From Prochlorococcus sp. AG-402-C09 (GTDB lineage Bacteria; Cyanobacteriota; Cyanobacteriia; PCC-6307; Cyanobiaceae), in contig QCHN01000013.1 in NCBI GenBank assembly GCA_003279565.1, positions 1 to 40,823 on the forward strand: a DNA stretch of 40,823 nucleotides. Reading direction: 5' to 3'. The translations under genes were made by a program, and so were the position numbers. The notes beneath the pieces are model-generated. The model was not told the DNA's origin, did no database searches, and was given only the letters and a program-made list of their open reading frames with translations. Below are positions 8,372 through 18,030 of this stretch, piece after piece. Each line of letters starts with the position of its first letter. Positions within the stretch are counted from its first letter, which is position 1.

Positions 8372-8377
8372 ATCCTA
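8372..8377 (-). promoter_or_regulatory. Putative -10 box of yfr1
   Basis: TAGGAT on the minus strand, six bases before the predicted first nucleotide of Yfr1 (G at 8365). It lies in the 47-base spacer between the guaB3 stop and the sRNA. A weak -35-like TTTCAG is found 16 bases further upstream. The placement fits an independent sRNA promoter but was not tested. Confidence 0.5.
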
Positions 8378-8412
8378 GCGATTGTATTTAATTCTGAAAT
8401 CTTTTGGTATCT

Positions 8413-9576
8413 TTATTTTCCCATTCCAAGTTGTTGCGCTTTTTGGTAAACCTTGCCTTCTGTTAACAAAGAAGGTGCAACAACTACCTCAACTTTTTGC
8501 ATTTCTTTGATATTCGTAGCACCAAGAGTTCCCATAGAGGTTTTTATTGCTCCTAATAAGTTGTGAGTTCCATCATCAAGGATTGCAGGGCCACATAGAA
8601 TACTTTTTAAACTTCCAGTCGTTCCAACTTTAATCCTTGTACCTCTTGGTAGGACTGGACTTGGAGTTGCCATGCCCCAATGGAAACCTTTCCCTGGAGC
8701 CTCTTGAGATCTTGCTATTGGGGATCCAATCATAACCGAGTCGGCACCACAAGCTAAGCATTTGCAAATATCCCCACCAGTAATAATTCCACCATCAGCA
8801 ATAATTGGAATATATTTCCCGCTTTCTTTTTGAAAATCATCTCTTGCAGCAGCGCAATCAGAAATAGCGGTTGCTTGAGGGATACCAACGCCTAGAACAC
8901 CTCTTGAAGTGCATGCTGCTCCAGGTCCGATGCCAACCATTACTGCTGCTGCTCCTGCTCTCATTAGCTTTAAAGAAACTTCATAAGTAACGCAATTACC
9001 AACTGCAACAGGTATTCCAATGTTTTTGCAAAGGTCATAAAGGTCAAGATTTTGACTGCCTTCTTTGCCCAGATGTTCTGTGGAGACCACAGTTGCCTGT
9101 AAAAAAAACAAGTCTGCTTTTGATCCTTTGATTAAATCTTTATACCTAATTGCGGCTAATGGGGTTCCGCTTACAGCTGCAATACCGCCATTTTCTTTTA
9201 TTTCTTGAATTCTTTTTGAGATTAATTCTTCTTTTATAGGTTTCTTATAAATTTCTTGCATTAGGGGTACAAATTCTTCTTTACCAATTGATTGGATTTT
9301 GTTTAGGACTTCTTCTGGATCTTCATATCTAGTTTGGACTCCTTCTAGATTTAAAACACCTAGAGCCCCTAATTTAGAGAGGGCGACTGCCATGTTTACA
9401 TCTACAACACCATCCATCGCACTTGCGATTATGGGAATATCTCTTTTGATCCCACCGATTTCCCAGTTGGTTCTTGTGATTTCAGGGTCAACTGTTCTAC
9501 CTCCTGGAACCAATGCAATCTCATCGATTCCATAGGCTCTTCGAACAGTTTTGGTGCGTCCTAGTTGAATATTCAC
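8413..9576 (-). CDS. guaB: GuaB3-family IMP dehydrogenase-related protein
   Basis: A TIM-barrel relative of IMP dehydrogenase (IMP to XMP, first step to GMP). The 387 residues include the substrate-loop Cys222 in GPGAACTSRGVLGVG, the phosphate-binding stretch IPIIADGGIITGGDICK, and the N-terminal signature DIPIIASAMDGVVD. There is no CBS regulatory pair between barrel strands, and the length is about 100 shorter than canonical GuaB; this is the GuaB3 type found in actinobacteria and cyanobacteria, whose exact activity is less certain. GTG start. Divergent from gyrA with a 253-base spacer carrying both promoters. Confidence 0.88.
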   Translation of the reverse strand: MNIQLGRTKTVRRAYGIDEIALVPGGRTVDPEITRTNWEIGGIKRDIPIIASAMDGVVDVNMAVALSKLGALGVLNLEGVQTRYEDPEEVLNKIQSIGKEEFVPLMQEIYKKPIKEELISKRIQEIKENGGIAAVSGTPLAAIRYKDLIKGSKADLFFLQATVVSTEHLGKEGSQNLDLYDLCKNIGIPVAVGNCVTYEVSLKLMRAGAAAVMVGIGPGAACTSRGVLGVGIPQATAISDCAAARDDFQKESGKYIPIIADGGIITGGDICKCLACGADSVMIGSPIARSQEAPGKGFHWGMATPSPVLPRGTRIKVGTTGSLKSILCGPAILDDGTHNLLGAIKTSMGTLGATNIKEMQKVEVVVAPSLLTEGKVYQKAQQLGMGK

Positions 9577-9806
9577 ACCTAAATTTTATAAGTTCTCGTC
9601 AAACTACCAACTGAAGTGCCATATTGAGCAAATGTCGGGAATAGATAATCAAGATTTTGCTTATTCTTTTTGCTTGAGAAGCTGATTCAGGAATGCATTG
9701 AGGCAATTTATATCATGGTTTTGTAATAGTTGATTTTGTTTGAGGTGATTTACTTTCAGATATATGGTTATTCACTTTAAAAGGTTTATTAATTCACAGA
9801 TGTTCT

Positions 9807-9812
9807 TATAAT
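9807..9812 (+). promoter_or_regulatory. Putative -10 box of gyrA
   Basis: A perfect TATAAT, 17 bases before the ATG at 9830, predicts a transcript starting near 9819 with a leader of about 11 bases. This decides the gyrA start: a TTG at 9812 that would lengthen the protein by six residues would lie upstream of that transcript start. The -35 is weak (TTTATT region). Confidence 0.5.
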
Positions 9813-9829
9813 TGGTAAAACCCTTATAT

Positions 9830-12451
9830 ATGGCTGATCCATTGGGACCTAATAGTACTGGTCCCGGGGAATCCGACGATCGGATCATCCAGACTGATTT
9901 AAGAAACGAAATGTCGCGTTCCTATTTGGAGTACGCGATGAGTGTGATTGTTGGAAGAGCTTTGCCTGATTCTAGAGATGGACTTAAGCCAGTTCATCGG
10001 AGGATTCTATATGCCATGTATGAGCTTGGACTCACTAGTGATAGGCCTTACAGGAAATGCGCACGTGTAGTTGGTGAAGTCTTAGGCAAATTTCATCCAC
10101 ATGGTGACACCGCCGTTTATGACGCTTTGGTAAGGATGGCGCAAGATTTTTCAATGCAGATGCCTCTGATTGATGGGCATGGGAATTTTGGATCTGTTGA
10201 TAATGATCCTCCTGCTGCAATGAGATATACAGAATCTAGATTGCAAGCTTTAACCACTGATAGCTTGCTTGAAGATATTGAATCTGAAACAGTTGATTTC
10301 GCAGATAATTTTGATGGATCGGTTCAAGAACCAACAGTCTTACCGGCAAGAATTCCTCAATTGTTATTAAATGGTTCGTCTGGGATAGCTGTAGGTATGG
10401 CAACCAACATACCTCCTCATAATTTGGTCGAATTGATTGATGGATTGATGGCTTTAATTTCTAATCCTGAGTTAGAAGAAATAGAGTTGATGAATATAAT
10501 TAAAGGTCCAGATTTTCCAACTGGGGGACAAATACTTGGCAGAAGTGGAATTAAGGAAACATATCTTACTGGTAGAGGTTCAATAACAATGCGTGGAGTC
10601 GCCAAAATAGAAACTATTGAAAATCCAGGGAGACCAGATAGGGATGCAGTGATAATCACTGAACTTCCTTATCAAACAAACAAAGCAGCATTGATAGAAC
10701 GAATAGCTGATATGGTTAACGATAAAAAACTCGAAGGTATTGCAGATATCAGAGATGAAAGTGATAGAGATGGAATGAGGATTGTGGTTGAATTAAGAAG
10801 AGATTCATATCCTCAAGTTGTTTTAAATAATTTATTTAAGCTAACTCCTTTGCAAACTAATTTCAGTGCAAATATGCTTGCATTAGTTAATGGTGAGCCA
10901 GTTACATTGTCACTTAGAAAGATGTTGCAAGTATTTTTAGATTTCAGAGTAGAAACCATTGAAAAAAGAACTAAATATCTCTTAAAAAAGGCAGAGAGTA
11001 GAGATCACATATTATTAGGTTTATTATTAGCTTTAGATCAGCTAGATGAAATAATTAGTCTCATTAGATCCGCCTCTGATTCGGCTACTGCAAAAAGTAA
11101 ATTACAAGAACTGCATGGCCTAACAGATATTCAATCTGATGCTATTTTGCAGATGCAGTTACGAAGACTTACTGCTTTAGAGGCAGATAAAATAAGACTA
11201 GAACACGAGGATTTAGTTGCGAAAATAATCGATTTAAAGGATATTTTAAATAAAAAAGAAAGGGTTTATGAAATAACAAAAATAGAATTAAATGAAATTC
11301 AAGAGAAATATAATTCTCCCAGAAGAACAGAAATTCTTGATTTAGGAGGAGGCCTTGAGGATATTGATTTAATTGCTAACGAAAGATCAGTAGTTTTGTT
11401 GACCGAGACAGGTTACTTAAAGAGAATGCCTGTGAATGAATTTGAAGCAACAAGCAGAGGTACTAGAGGTAAAGCAGGAACTAGAAGCCAAGGAGAAGAA
11501 GAGGTGAAAAAATTTATTAGTTGTAATGATCATGACAGCCTCCTCCTATTTAGTGATAGAGGAGTTGCTTATGCACTTCCCGCATACAGAGTTCCTCAAT
11601 GTAGTAGAACTGCAAAAGGCACTCCTATTGTTCAATTGCTTCCAATTCCAAGGGAAGAAGCTATTACTTCATTGCTTTCTGTAAGTTCTTTCGATGATGA
11701 AAATTATTTATTAATGCTTACTAGAGGGGGCTTTATAAAAAGAACACCTCTTTCATCTTTCAGCAAGATTAGAGCAAATGGATTAATTGCAATAGGCTTA
11801 GAAGATGGTGATGCTTTGACTTGGGTTCGATTGGCTGAATCTGGTGACAGTGTTTTGATTGGTTCCAAAAATGGAATGACAATTCATTTCAGATTAAATG
11901 ATTCTGAATTAAGGCCTTTGGGTAGAGCAGCGAGAGGTGTTAGGTCAATGAATCTTAAGTCTGGAGATTCTCTTGTAAGTATGGATGTTTTATCTACAGA
12001 GTTAGCGGACCATGTTGATAAAAGTGATGTACAAGAAGAACTTGAGGATGAATCATCAGTCTCTGAGGGGCCTTGGGTACTTGTTGCTTCTGGAAGTGGA
12101 CTAGGTAAAAGAGTTCCTGTCACACAATTTCGGTTGCAAAAGAGAGCAGGTATGGGACTTAGAGCAATAAAATTTAGGAAAGATGGTGATGAGCTTGTAG
12201 GCCTAAGGGTTCTAGGTAAAGGAGAAGAATTATTATTGGTTAGTGAAAGGGGAGTAATTGTTAGAACTAGTGCGGATAAAATTTCTCAACAATCAAGGGC
12301 TGCAACTGGGGTAAGAATTCAGAAACTTGATAATGGTGACAAGTTGTCGGAGGTGGTTTTAGTTCCTCCAGAACAAATTAATGATGAAGAAGCAAAAGAA
12401 TCATCCATAACTGATGAACCAATAAATACTGATCCAATGTCTAAAAATTGA
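9830..12451 (+). CDS. gyrA: DNA gyrase subunit A
   Basis: Catalytic breakage-reunion subunit of DNA gyrase, which with GyrB introduces negative supercoils. Using the ATG at 9830 the protein has 873 residues. The active Tyr133 is in [10 protein letters not shown], and the quinolone-determining segment reads [10 protein letters not shown] at about 90-98, with Thr94 at the position of E. coli Ser83. The C-terminal half carries the repeated beta-pinwheel blades; the GyrA-box region reads [13 protein letters not shown], so GyrA rather than ParC is favoured. A short acidic tail ends the protein. The stop codon overlaps the TTG start of the next gene by 4 bases. gyrB is not in the window. Confidence 0.96.
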   Translation: MADPLGPNSTGPGESDDRIIQTDLRNEMSRSYLEYAMSVIVGRALPDSRDGLKPVHRRILYAMYELGLTSDRPYRKCARVVGEVLGKFHPHGDTAVYDALVRMAQDFSMQMPLIDGHGNFGSVDNDPPAAMRYTESRLQALTTDSLLEDIESETVDFADNFDGSVQEPTVLPARIPQLLLNGSSGIAVGMATNIPPHNLVELIDGLMALISNPELEEIELMNIIKGPDFPTGGQILGRSGIKETYLTGRGSITMRGVAKIETIENPGRPDRDAVIITELPYQTNKAALIERIADMVNDKKLEGIADIRDESDRDGMRIVVELRRDSYPQVVLNNLFKLTPLQTNFSANMLALVNGEPVTLSLRKMLQVFLDFRVETIEKRTKYLLKKAESRDHILLGLLLALDQLDEIISLIRSASDSATAKSKLQELHGLTDIQSDAILQMQLRRLTALEADKIRLEHEDLVAKIIDLKDILNKKERVYEITKIELNEIQEKYNSPRRTEILDLGGGLEDIDLIANERSVVLLTETGYLKRMPVNEFEATSRGTRGKAGTRSQGEEEVKKFISCNDHDSLLLFSDRGVAYALPAYRVPQCSRTAKGTPIVQLLPIPREEAITSLLSVSSFDDENYLLMLTRGGFIKRTPLSSFSKIRANGLIAIGLEDGDALTWVRLAESGDSVLIGSKNGMTIHFRLNDSELRPLGRAARGVRSMNLKSGDSLVSMDVLSTELADHVDKSDVQEELEDESSVSEGPWVLVASGSGLGKRVPVTQFRLQKRAGMGLRAIKFRKDGDELVGLRVLGKGEELLLVSERGVIVRTSADKISQQSRAATGVRIQKLDNGDKLSEVVLVPPEQINDEEAKESSITDEPINTDPMSKN

Positions 12452-13686
12452 AATTGATTGATTCTGCTGATGTATTAGTTATGGGAGCAGGGCCCGCTGC
12501 TCTTTGCATCACTGCTGAGTTAGTTCAACAAGGACTTAAAGTTCAGGCGATAGCTTCTAAGTCTCCTCTTGAACCTTGGCCAAATACTTATGGAATCTGG
12601 GCAGCTGAACTTGAGTCTTTAAATATGCAAGAATTACTTAAATATAGATGGAAAGATACTGTTAGTTTCTTTGGAGATGGATTGAGTGAAAAAGGTAATA
12701 TTTGTACAAATCATTATCTTGATTACGGTCTTTTTAATTCTATTAATTTTCAAGAAGCTCTTCTCGAAAGATGCAATGGACTTTCTTGGCAAGTTGAGAC
12801 AGTAAAAAACATAGAGTTTGGGGAAAAAGAAACAACTGTGATTTGCACTTCTGGAAACAAATATTTCGCCAGATTAGTAATTGATGCAAGCGGTCACAAA
12901 ACTCCTTTTATTAGAAGACCTGATCATGATGAAATTGCTAAGCAGGCGGCATATGGGGTTGTTGGAAAGTTTAGTTCTCCACCAGTAGAGAAAAATCGTT
13001 TTGTATTAATGGATTTTAGACCAGACCATTTAAATTCAAATCAATTAAGTGAATCTCCTTCTTTCCTTTATGCAATGGATCTGGGAGATGGAAGTTATTT
13101 TGTTGAGGAAACTTCCTTGGCATGTGCACCTCCAGTTTCATTTGAAATTTTAAAAGCAAGATTAATTTCAAGACTGTCAAGCAAAGGAATTCAAATTGAA
13201 GAAATAATTCATGAAGAACATTGTCTGTTTCCTATGAATTTGCCATTGCCTTATAGAGATCAACCTCTTTTGGCCTTTGGAGGTTCGGCAAGCATGGTTC
13301 ATCCTGCGTCTGGATATCTTGTTGGATCACTTTTAAGAAGAGCACCTGCATTAGCAAAAGAAATAGCAAAAACAATCAAAATGGATCCTCTCCTGTCTAC
13401 TTCTCAGATAGCGAGGAGAGGATGGAAAAACCTTTGGAATACTGAATTAATTCAAAGACATCGTCTTTATCAGTTTGGACTTCAACGACTAATGAGTTTT
13501 GACGAATCCCTATTAAGGTCCTTTTTTGATACTTTTTTTAAATTACCAAAGAAAGATTGGTATGGATATTTAACTAATACTCTTCCTTTGCCAAGACTCT
13601 TTGTTGTTATGCTTAAATTATTTTCTATTGCCCCATTCAAAGTTCGATTAGGAATGATTAACTTTCTAATAAAAAAGAAAAGTTAA
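12448..13686 (+). CDS. crtL: Lycopene cyclase (CrtL family, probably beta)
   Basis: FAD-dependent cyclase forming the ionone rings of carotenes, acting at the membrane. The 412 residues begin with a dinucleotide-binding fold ([17 protein letters not shown] at about 9-25); further conserved blocks are [42 protein letters not shown] and [21 protein letters not shown]. Prochlorococcus has two paralogous CrtL enzymes (beta and epsilon); the type cannot be fixed from motifs alone, but I favour beta. Start is TTG at 12448, overlapping the gyrA TGA, implying co-transcription with gyrase. It ends tail to tail with the GH57 gene, the two stops sharing 4 bases (13683-13686). crtE, the upstream GGPP synthase, is at 21.1 kb. 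Confidence 0.88.
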   Translation: MKLIDSADVLVMGAGPAALCITAELVQQGLKVQAIASKSPLEPWPNTYGIWAAELESLNMQELLKYRWKDTVSFFGDGLSEKGNICTNHYLDYGLFNSINFQEALLERCNGLSWQVETVKNIEFGEKETTVICTSGNKYFARLVIDASGHKTPFIRRPDHDEIAKQAAYGVVGKFSSPPVEKNRFVLMDFRPDHLNSNQLSESPSFLYAMDLGDGSYFVEETSLACAPPVSFEILKARLISRLSSKGIQIEEIIHEEHCLFPMNLPLPYRDQPLLAFGGSASMVHPASGYLVGSLLRRAPALAKEIAKTIKMDPLLSTSQIARRGWKNLWNTELIQRHRLYQFGLQRLMSFDESLLRSFFDTFFKLPKKDWYGYLTNTLPLPRLFVVMLKLFSIAPFKVRLGMINFLIKKKS

Positions 13687-15248
13687 ATTTTCTTTTTCCA
13701 ATCTATAGGAGAAATTAAAGGAAATATACAATCCTCACTTTCTATTTCTTTTAATTTTTTTTGATTGATAATTTTATTATATTTAATTGCATTGATTAAC
13801 ATCCAAAATCTTTTTAGATGCAAATTTATTCTTTCTCTCGCAAGCTCGGTAGTAGTTCCTGACTTAAGAATAAAACTCCAATCAGAGGATTGACTTAATA
13901 GAAGTTCTCTTCCAGCCTGTCTAATTATCTTGATACTTGACTCTTCTATTAAACCTTCTGAACAAATACTTACCATTTCTCTCCCGGCTTTACTCCATTC
14001 ATGAACAATCCATGCATTTGACTTGTCTAACCAATAATCATGAAAGCCACCTTGTCCCCAACTAGATGGAGAAGGATTGCATAATTGGACTTTTGATGTT
14101 ATTTGAAGTGCCTCTCTCAACGTGATTAGTTTAATACCTTCATTTCTTGATTTGATAAATATATTGGAGAGAAATTCTGGGCCTTCAAACCACCAATGAC
14201 CAAAAAGCTCTGCATCAAAAGGAGCTATTAAAAATGGATCAATTTGCATTGATTTTTCAAGCTTTATAAGTTGTTTCTTTCTGTCTTTTAGATAATTTTC
14301 GGCGTCTTTTTTTACACTTTCTTTTGCAGCTTGTGGGTCATATTTTTCTTTGTTCGCTAAAGATGTATTTTGAGAAGAAATCTTAAATAATTTAATTCCT
14401 AATGGCCTTTTTTCATTAATCCCTATCTTTTTTAGGTTCTCTATTGATAAATCCCATCCCAAGTCTCTATGAAATTCTCTGTAGTTTGGATTACCTGGAT
14501 ATCCATCCCTGGCTGACCAAACTGGAAGAGTTGACTCACTATCTCTACCAAAGAAAGCTACTCCTTTCTTTGTACAAATAGGAGCATATAAACCATATCT
14601 TGGCCTAGGCTCTGCATTCAATAAGCCATGCCCATCAAGAACTGCATATCTAAGGCCAGATTCAGCCATTAATTCATCTAAACCTTCGTAATAGGCACAT
14701 TCAGGCAACCAAATACCTAATGGGGCGTTCACGAAAAGGCGCTGATGCTCTCTTACAGCAGTTTTTAGTTGAGCTCTAACTGCTTCAGGGTTTTCTCTTA
14801 AAAGCGGAAGATATCCATGAGTTGCTGCACAGGTGAGAATATCAATTACTTCTGATATTTGTAATTTCTTAAATCTTCCTATTAAATCACCTTTGCAGTT
14901 CTTCCAGCTTCCTATTTGTCGTTTTAAGTGATCTTTTAGATGTAGGGCTGCCTCTATACATTCAGTTTCTAATGTACTGAGAACTTCTAACCTAACTGCC
15001 ACCCATTCTTCAAATCGATTTTTTAATACTTCATCTTCCAAAAGCGAAAGCAACGTAGGTGATAACCCTATTGTGATCTTAGGAGTTTGATCTTTTGCTC
15101 TCGAGGCTTCTTCAAGGGTTTCTAAAAGCGGTAAATAACATTCCACCAGAGCTTGAAAGAACCAATCCTCCTCTAGAGAGCCAGGGGCTTCTGATCTCAC
15201 GTAAGGTAGATGGGCATGCAGGACTATGGCGAGATTGCCTTTAGTCAT
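13683..15248 (-). CDS. Glycoside hydrolase family 57 glucan branching enzyme-like
   Basis: GH57 enzyme acting on alpha-1,4-glucans; by length (521 aa) and motifs it fits the 1,4-alpha-glucan branching type rather than alpha-amylase. Motif 1 is HAHLPYVR (11-18); the nucleophile Glu183 lies in LGIWLPECAYYEG; the acid/base Asp345 is in APFDAELFGHWWFEG; the C-terminal helical domain begins near 400. A clear GGGAG ribosome binding site precedes the ATG. It likely works on glycogen, the same store handled by malQ at 36.7 kb. Its tail overlaps crtL by 4 bases. The distinction from 4-alpha-glucanotransferase GH57 members is not settled. Confidence 0.85.
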   Translation of the reverse strand: MTKGNLAIVLHAHLPYVRSEAPGSLEEDWFFQALVECYLPLLETLEEASRAKDQTPKITIGLSPTLLSLLEDEVLKNRFEEWVAVRLEVLSTLETECIEAALHLKDHLKRQIGSWKNCKGDLIGRFKKLQISEVIDILTCAATHGYLPLLRENPEAVRAQLKTAVREHQRLFVNAPLGIWLPECAYYEGLDELMAESGLRYAVLDGHGLLNAEPRPRYGLYAPICTKKGVAFFGRDSESTLPVWSARDGYPGNPNYREFHRDLGWDLSIENLKKIGINEKRPLGIKLFKISSQNTSLANKEKYDPQAAKESVKKDAENYLKDRKKQLIKLEKSMQIDPFLIAPFDAELFGHWWFEGPEFLSNIFIKSRNEGIKLITLREALQITSKVQLCNPSPSSWGQGGFHDYWLDKSNAWIVHEWSKAGREMVSICSEGLIEESSIKIIRQAGRELLLSQSSDWSFILKSGTTTELARERINLHLKRFWMLINAIKYNKIINQKKLKEIESEDCIFPLISPIDWKKKI

Positions 15249-15574
15249 TAAAACTCCCAGTTTTTTTGAATAGATCCTTCGATACTTATACTCTTTAGTC
15301 GCACTAGAAAAGATAAACTTTAAGTTCTAATCTTAATCTAGTTAAATTAGATACTTAAAATGGATAGTTAAAAATAATTAATTTTGATTTATTACTTAGA
15401 ATTTCTTCATTTAAATCTTAAATTTTTACGATATTTAGAAATAAAAAATATAAAAAGATCAATTAAATGGTTGGAAACCTAATATTTCTTGTAAAAATTT
15501 GTAAGAAATATACTACAATTAGTTAATTCATATAGATCTTAATAAGGTCTAGTTATTTTTATATATTTCATGCT
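15249..15574. other. 326-base divergent intergenic region (GH57 / leuA)
   Basis: Very AT-rich spacer between two divergent genes; it must hold both promoters. For leuA a possible -10 TACAAT is at 15514-15519, leaving a leader of about 50 bases. The longest ATG frame is 19 codons (15467 onward, MVGNLIFLVKICKKY) with no sign of coding. I looked for an NtcA palindrome (GTA-N8-TAC) and found only a wrongly spaced GTA-N7-TAC around 15501. No hairpin or T-box/leader-peptide attenuator with Leu codons was found. Confidence 0.4.
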
Positions 15575-17194
15575 ATGGCCAAAGATCCAGGCCGGGTTTT
15601 AATCTTTGACACCACATTAAGGGATGGAGAACAATCCCCAGGTGCAAGTCTTAATTTAGAAGAAAAGTTAGCTATAGCTCAACAATTAGCAAGGTTAGGT
15701 GTAGATGTTATTGAGGCAGGTTTCCCTTTCGCTAGTCCTGGCGATTTTGCCGCAGTTCAGAAAATAGCTGAGCAAGTAGGAGGAGAAGAAGGACCTATTA
15801 TTTGCGGACTATCAAGAGCCTCAAAATCTGACATCAAGGCTTGTGCTGATGCAATTGCTCCAGCTCCAAGAAAAAGGATTCATACCTTTATTGCAACAAG
15901 CGACATACATCTTGAGCATAAATTAAGGAAATCCAGAAAAGAAGTTCTTGATATTGTTCCAGATATGGTTAGCTACGCTAAAAGTTTTGTTGATGATGTT
16001 GAATTCTCCTGTGAAGATGCAGCAAGAAGTGATTTGGATTTTTTATATGAAGTAATTGAATTAGCCATATCTTCAGGTGCAAATACTATAAATATTCCAG
16101 ATACAGTTGGTTATACAACACCTTCTGAATTTGGAGATTTGATTTTAAATATTAATAAAAATGTTCCCAATATAAATGAAGCAGTGCTCTCAGTTCATGG
16201 TCACAATGACTTAGGACTTGCTGTAGCTAACTTTCTTGAGGCTGTGAAACATGGGGCTAGACAGCTTGAGTGCACTATTAATGGAATTGGAGAGAGAGCA
16301 GGTAATGCTGCTTTAGAGGAATTAATTATGGCTCTTCATGTAAGAAGATCATATTTTAATCCGTTTTTTGGTAGGCCTCCTGAATCTCCAACACCTTTAA
16401 CAGCAGTTAGAACGGAGGAAATAACGAAGTCCTCTCGTTTGGTTTCAAATTTAACTGGTATGGTTGTTCAACCAAATAAAGCAATTGTTGGAGCGAATGC
16501 TTTTGCGCATGAATCTGGAATACATCAAGATGGAATTTTGAAAAATAGGCTTACCTATGAAATCATCGATGCAAAAACCGTTGGTTTGTCAGATAATAAA
16601 ATTTCTTTAGGTAAATTAAGTGGTAGGAGTGCAGTTAGGGCTAGATTAGAAGACCTTGGATATGATTTAAGCAGAGAAGATCTTAATGATGCTTTCGCTA
16701 GATTTAAAGATTTAGCTGATAGGAAAAGAGAGATAACAGATCGTGATTTAGAGGCCATTGTTAGTGAACAAGTTCAACTTCCAGAAGCTTTGTTCCAATT
16801 GAAATTGGTCCAAGTAAGTTGTGGAACATCGCTAATGCCTACTGCCACAGTTACTGTTGTTGGAGAAGATGGAGAGGAAAAAACCACTGTCTCTTTGGGC
16901 ACAGGACCTGTTGATGCTGTAGTTCGAGCTTTAGACTCTCTAACTGAAGAACCTAATGAATTAATTGAATTCTCTGTAAAGTCAGTTACTGAAGGAATAG
17001 ATGCTTTAGGAGAAGTTACGATTCGAATAAGAAGAGATGGGAGCCTATTCTCTGGGCATTCTGCTGATACTGATGTTGTTGTTGCTGCGGCTCAAGCCTA
17101 TATAAATGCTATTAATAGATTAGTCGCTACTGAGGGCAGGAAATCCATTCATCCTCAACATGATGTTGCTCAGTTAGACAAAAAAGGGGTTTAA
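15575..17194 (+). CDS. leuA: 2-isopropylmalate synthase
   Basis: Condenses 2-ketoisovalerate with acetyl-CoA, the first committed step of leucine synthesis. The 539 residues match the bacterial long form. The DRE-TIM catalytic signature is [15 protein letters not shown] at 12-26; the metal-binding [12 protein letters not shown] is near residue 208; [15 protein letters not shown] near 309 is the second family signature. The last ~130 residues form the LeuA dimer regulatory domain that gives leucine feedback inhibition. ATG start, monocistronic by appearance, followed by a perfect AT-rich hairpin (17236-17254). Confidence 0.97.
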   Translation: MAKDPGRVLIFDTTLRDGEQSPGASLNLEEKLAIAQQLARLGVDVIEAGFPFASPGDFAAVQKIAEQVGGEEGPIICGLSRASKSDIKACADAIAPAPRKRIHTFIATSDIHLEHKLRKSRKEVLDIVPDMVSYAKSFVDDVEFSCEDAARSDLDFLYEVIELAISSGANTINIPDTVGYTTPSEFGDLILNINKNVPNINEAVLSVHGHNDLGLAVANFLEAVKHGARQLECTINGIGERAGNAALEELIMALHVRRSYFNPFFGRPPESPTPLTAVRTEEITKSSRLVSNLTGMVVQPNKAIVGANAFAHESGIHQDGILKNRLTYEIIDAKTVGLSDNKISLGKLSGRSAVRARLEDLGYDLSREDLNDAFARFKDLADRKREITDRDLEAIVSEQVQLPEALFQLKLVQVSCGTSLMPTATVTVVGEDGEEKTTVSLGTGPVDAVVRALDSLTEEPNELIEFSVKSVTEGIDALGEVTIRIRRDGSLFSGHSADTDVVVAAAQAYINAINRLVATEGRKSIHPQHDVAQLDKKGV

Positions 17195-17235
17195 TAATTT
17201 TTAGTTAATCTTCATGCATTGGATAGTGTTGCGTA

Positions 17236-17254
17236 AATTTTTCTTAGAAAAATT
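17236..17254. repeat. Perfect 8-bp hairpin downstream of leuA
   Basis: AATTTTTC-TTA-GAAAAATT, 42 bases after the leuA stop codon and 59 before the next ATG. There is no U-run after it on the plus strand, so it is not a textbook terminator, but a weak terminator or mRNA 3'-end stabilising role is possible. Confidence 0.35.
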
Positions 17255-17312
17255 GCCCTAAGCATTATTCAAAGATTAATATGTGTTGTGACGATTTGAT
17301 ATGCGCACATAA

Positions 17313-17552
17313 ATGGCTTTTAAGAAAAATCTTTACAGACTTATTGGACTTGATGGAGCTCCTCATCATGTCCTAGATGCCCCTTATGAAAGTATTGATG
17401 CAGCACTTGTCGCAGCAAAGTTGTGGTGCAATGGTCAAGGATTGAGGTGCAAAATTAAAGATAGGGGAATAGGTGTACAAGTACTAGCAGGAAATGGAAC
17501 TTGGAGAACTGTTTGCTATCCATCTAATTGTTTGCAAACTTCTCTTGCATAA
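17313..17552 (+). CDS. Conserved small protein of unknown function (79 aa)
   Basis: Not recognised as a named family. The 79 residues (MAFKKNLYRLIGLDGAPHH at the start) are soluble in character, with no membrane segment and no signal peptide. Three Cys are present (in LWCNGQGLRCK and VCYPSNC, four in total counting both of the last), which might bind metal, though spacing is not a known motif. Codon use and amino-acid composition look like those of real neighbours, and a plausible start context (ATG at 17313) supports coding. It stands between leuA and another unknown gene on the same strand; probably a picocyanobacterial-type hypothetical (inference). Confidence 0.75.
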   Translation: MAFKKNLYRLIGLDGAPHHVLDAPYESIDAALVAAKLWCNGQGLRCKIKDRGIGVQVLAGNGTWRTVCYPSNCLQTSLA

Positions 17553-17602
17553 AAAAAATTATTAGTAAAATCCTATGTTTTTATTTAAGAGAATAATTTT
17601 TT
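17553..17602. repeat. Perfect 11-bp AT-only inverted repeat between two small genes
   Basis: AAAAAATTATT at 17553-17563, immediately after the stop of the 79-aa gene, is the reverse complement of AATAATTTTTT at 17592-17602, just before the ATG at 17607. Loop length is 28 bases. On the plus strand the second arm ends in six T's, so it may act as a weak intrinsic terminator or fold over the leader of the next gene. AT composition raises the chance of coincidence. Confidence 0.35.
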
Positions 17603-17606
17603 AAAA

Positions 17607-17996
17607 ATGGGTTCAGGAATGCGCGGCTACTGGACGCTTACTTGGTTTGGCTTGATCTCAAATACACTTGCAATTCCTTTTATTGCCTATGTAGTTGGAT
17701 CAGGCCCCCCTCTGCAAACCGCAAATATAACTATTGCTATTAGTCTTGCCTGGCCATCTGCAGTGACTGGGATTGTTGCCTCAGCGGGTTTATTTGCTCA
17801 AAGAGGATGGGGAGTGATTTTATCAATAGTTGCTTTATCTATGACTCTTTCAGGGACTTTGCCTTATGGGATCATTAGGTTAATTAAAGTAAATGACTTT
17901 TTTGGTATTAGCGGATTGTCATTGTTAATTGCTTTACTTAATTTATTAGCTTTACTCTACTGGTGTAGACGAGGGCATAGAAGAATTAGGCTTTAA
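17607..17996 (+). CDS. Hypothetical integral membrane protein, about 4 TM (129 aa)
   Basis: Not recognised. Hydrophobicity by eye gives about four transmembrane helices, roughly residues 7-29, 37-59, 66-88 and 99-118, ending in a strongly basic tail (CRRGHRRIRL) that by the positive-inside rule would face the cytoplasm. Length 129. Start ATG at 17607 with GSGM following; a second ATG four codons in is an alternative. It follows the 79-aa unknown by 54 bases on the same strand and meets the PgpH gene tail to tail, 34 bases apart. Confidence 0.75.
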   Translation: MGSGMRGYWTLTWFGLISNTLAIPFIAYVVGSGPPLQTANITIAISLAWPSAVTGIVASAGLFAQRGWGVILSIVALSMTLSGTLPYGIIRLIKVNDFFGISGLSLLIALLNLLALLYWCRRGHRRIRL

Positions 17997-18030
17997 GTTG
18001 ATTAGGTATCCGAATAGATCTGTTAGTTTT

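Noticed and set aside
9632-9685. 17-codon ATG frame between guaB3 and gyrA as a leader peptide
   Set aside because: Too short, no ribosome binding site, and it lies upstream of the predicted gyrA transcription start.
9812-9829. TTG start extending gyrA by six residues
   Set aside because: It overlaps the TATAAT box, so it would not be in the predicted mRNA; MADPLG from 9830 is the better start.
15501-15516. NtcA binding site before leuA
   Set aside because: GTA and TAC half-sites are spaced by 7 or 10 bases, not the required 8.
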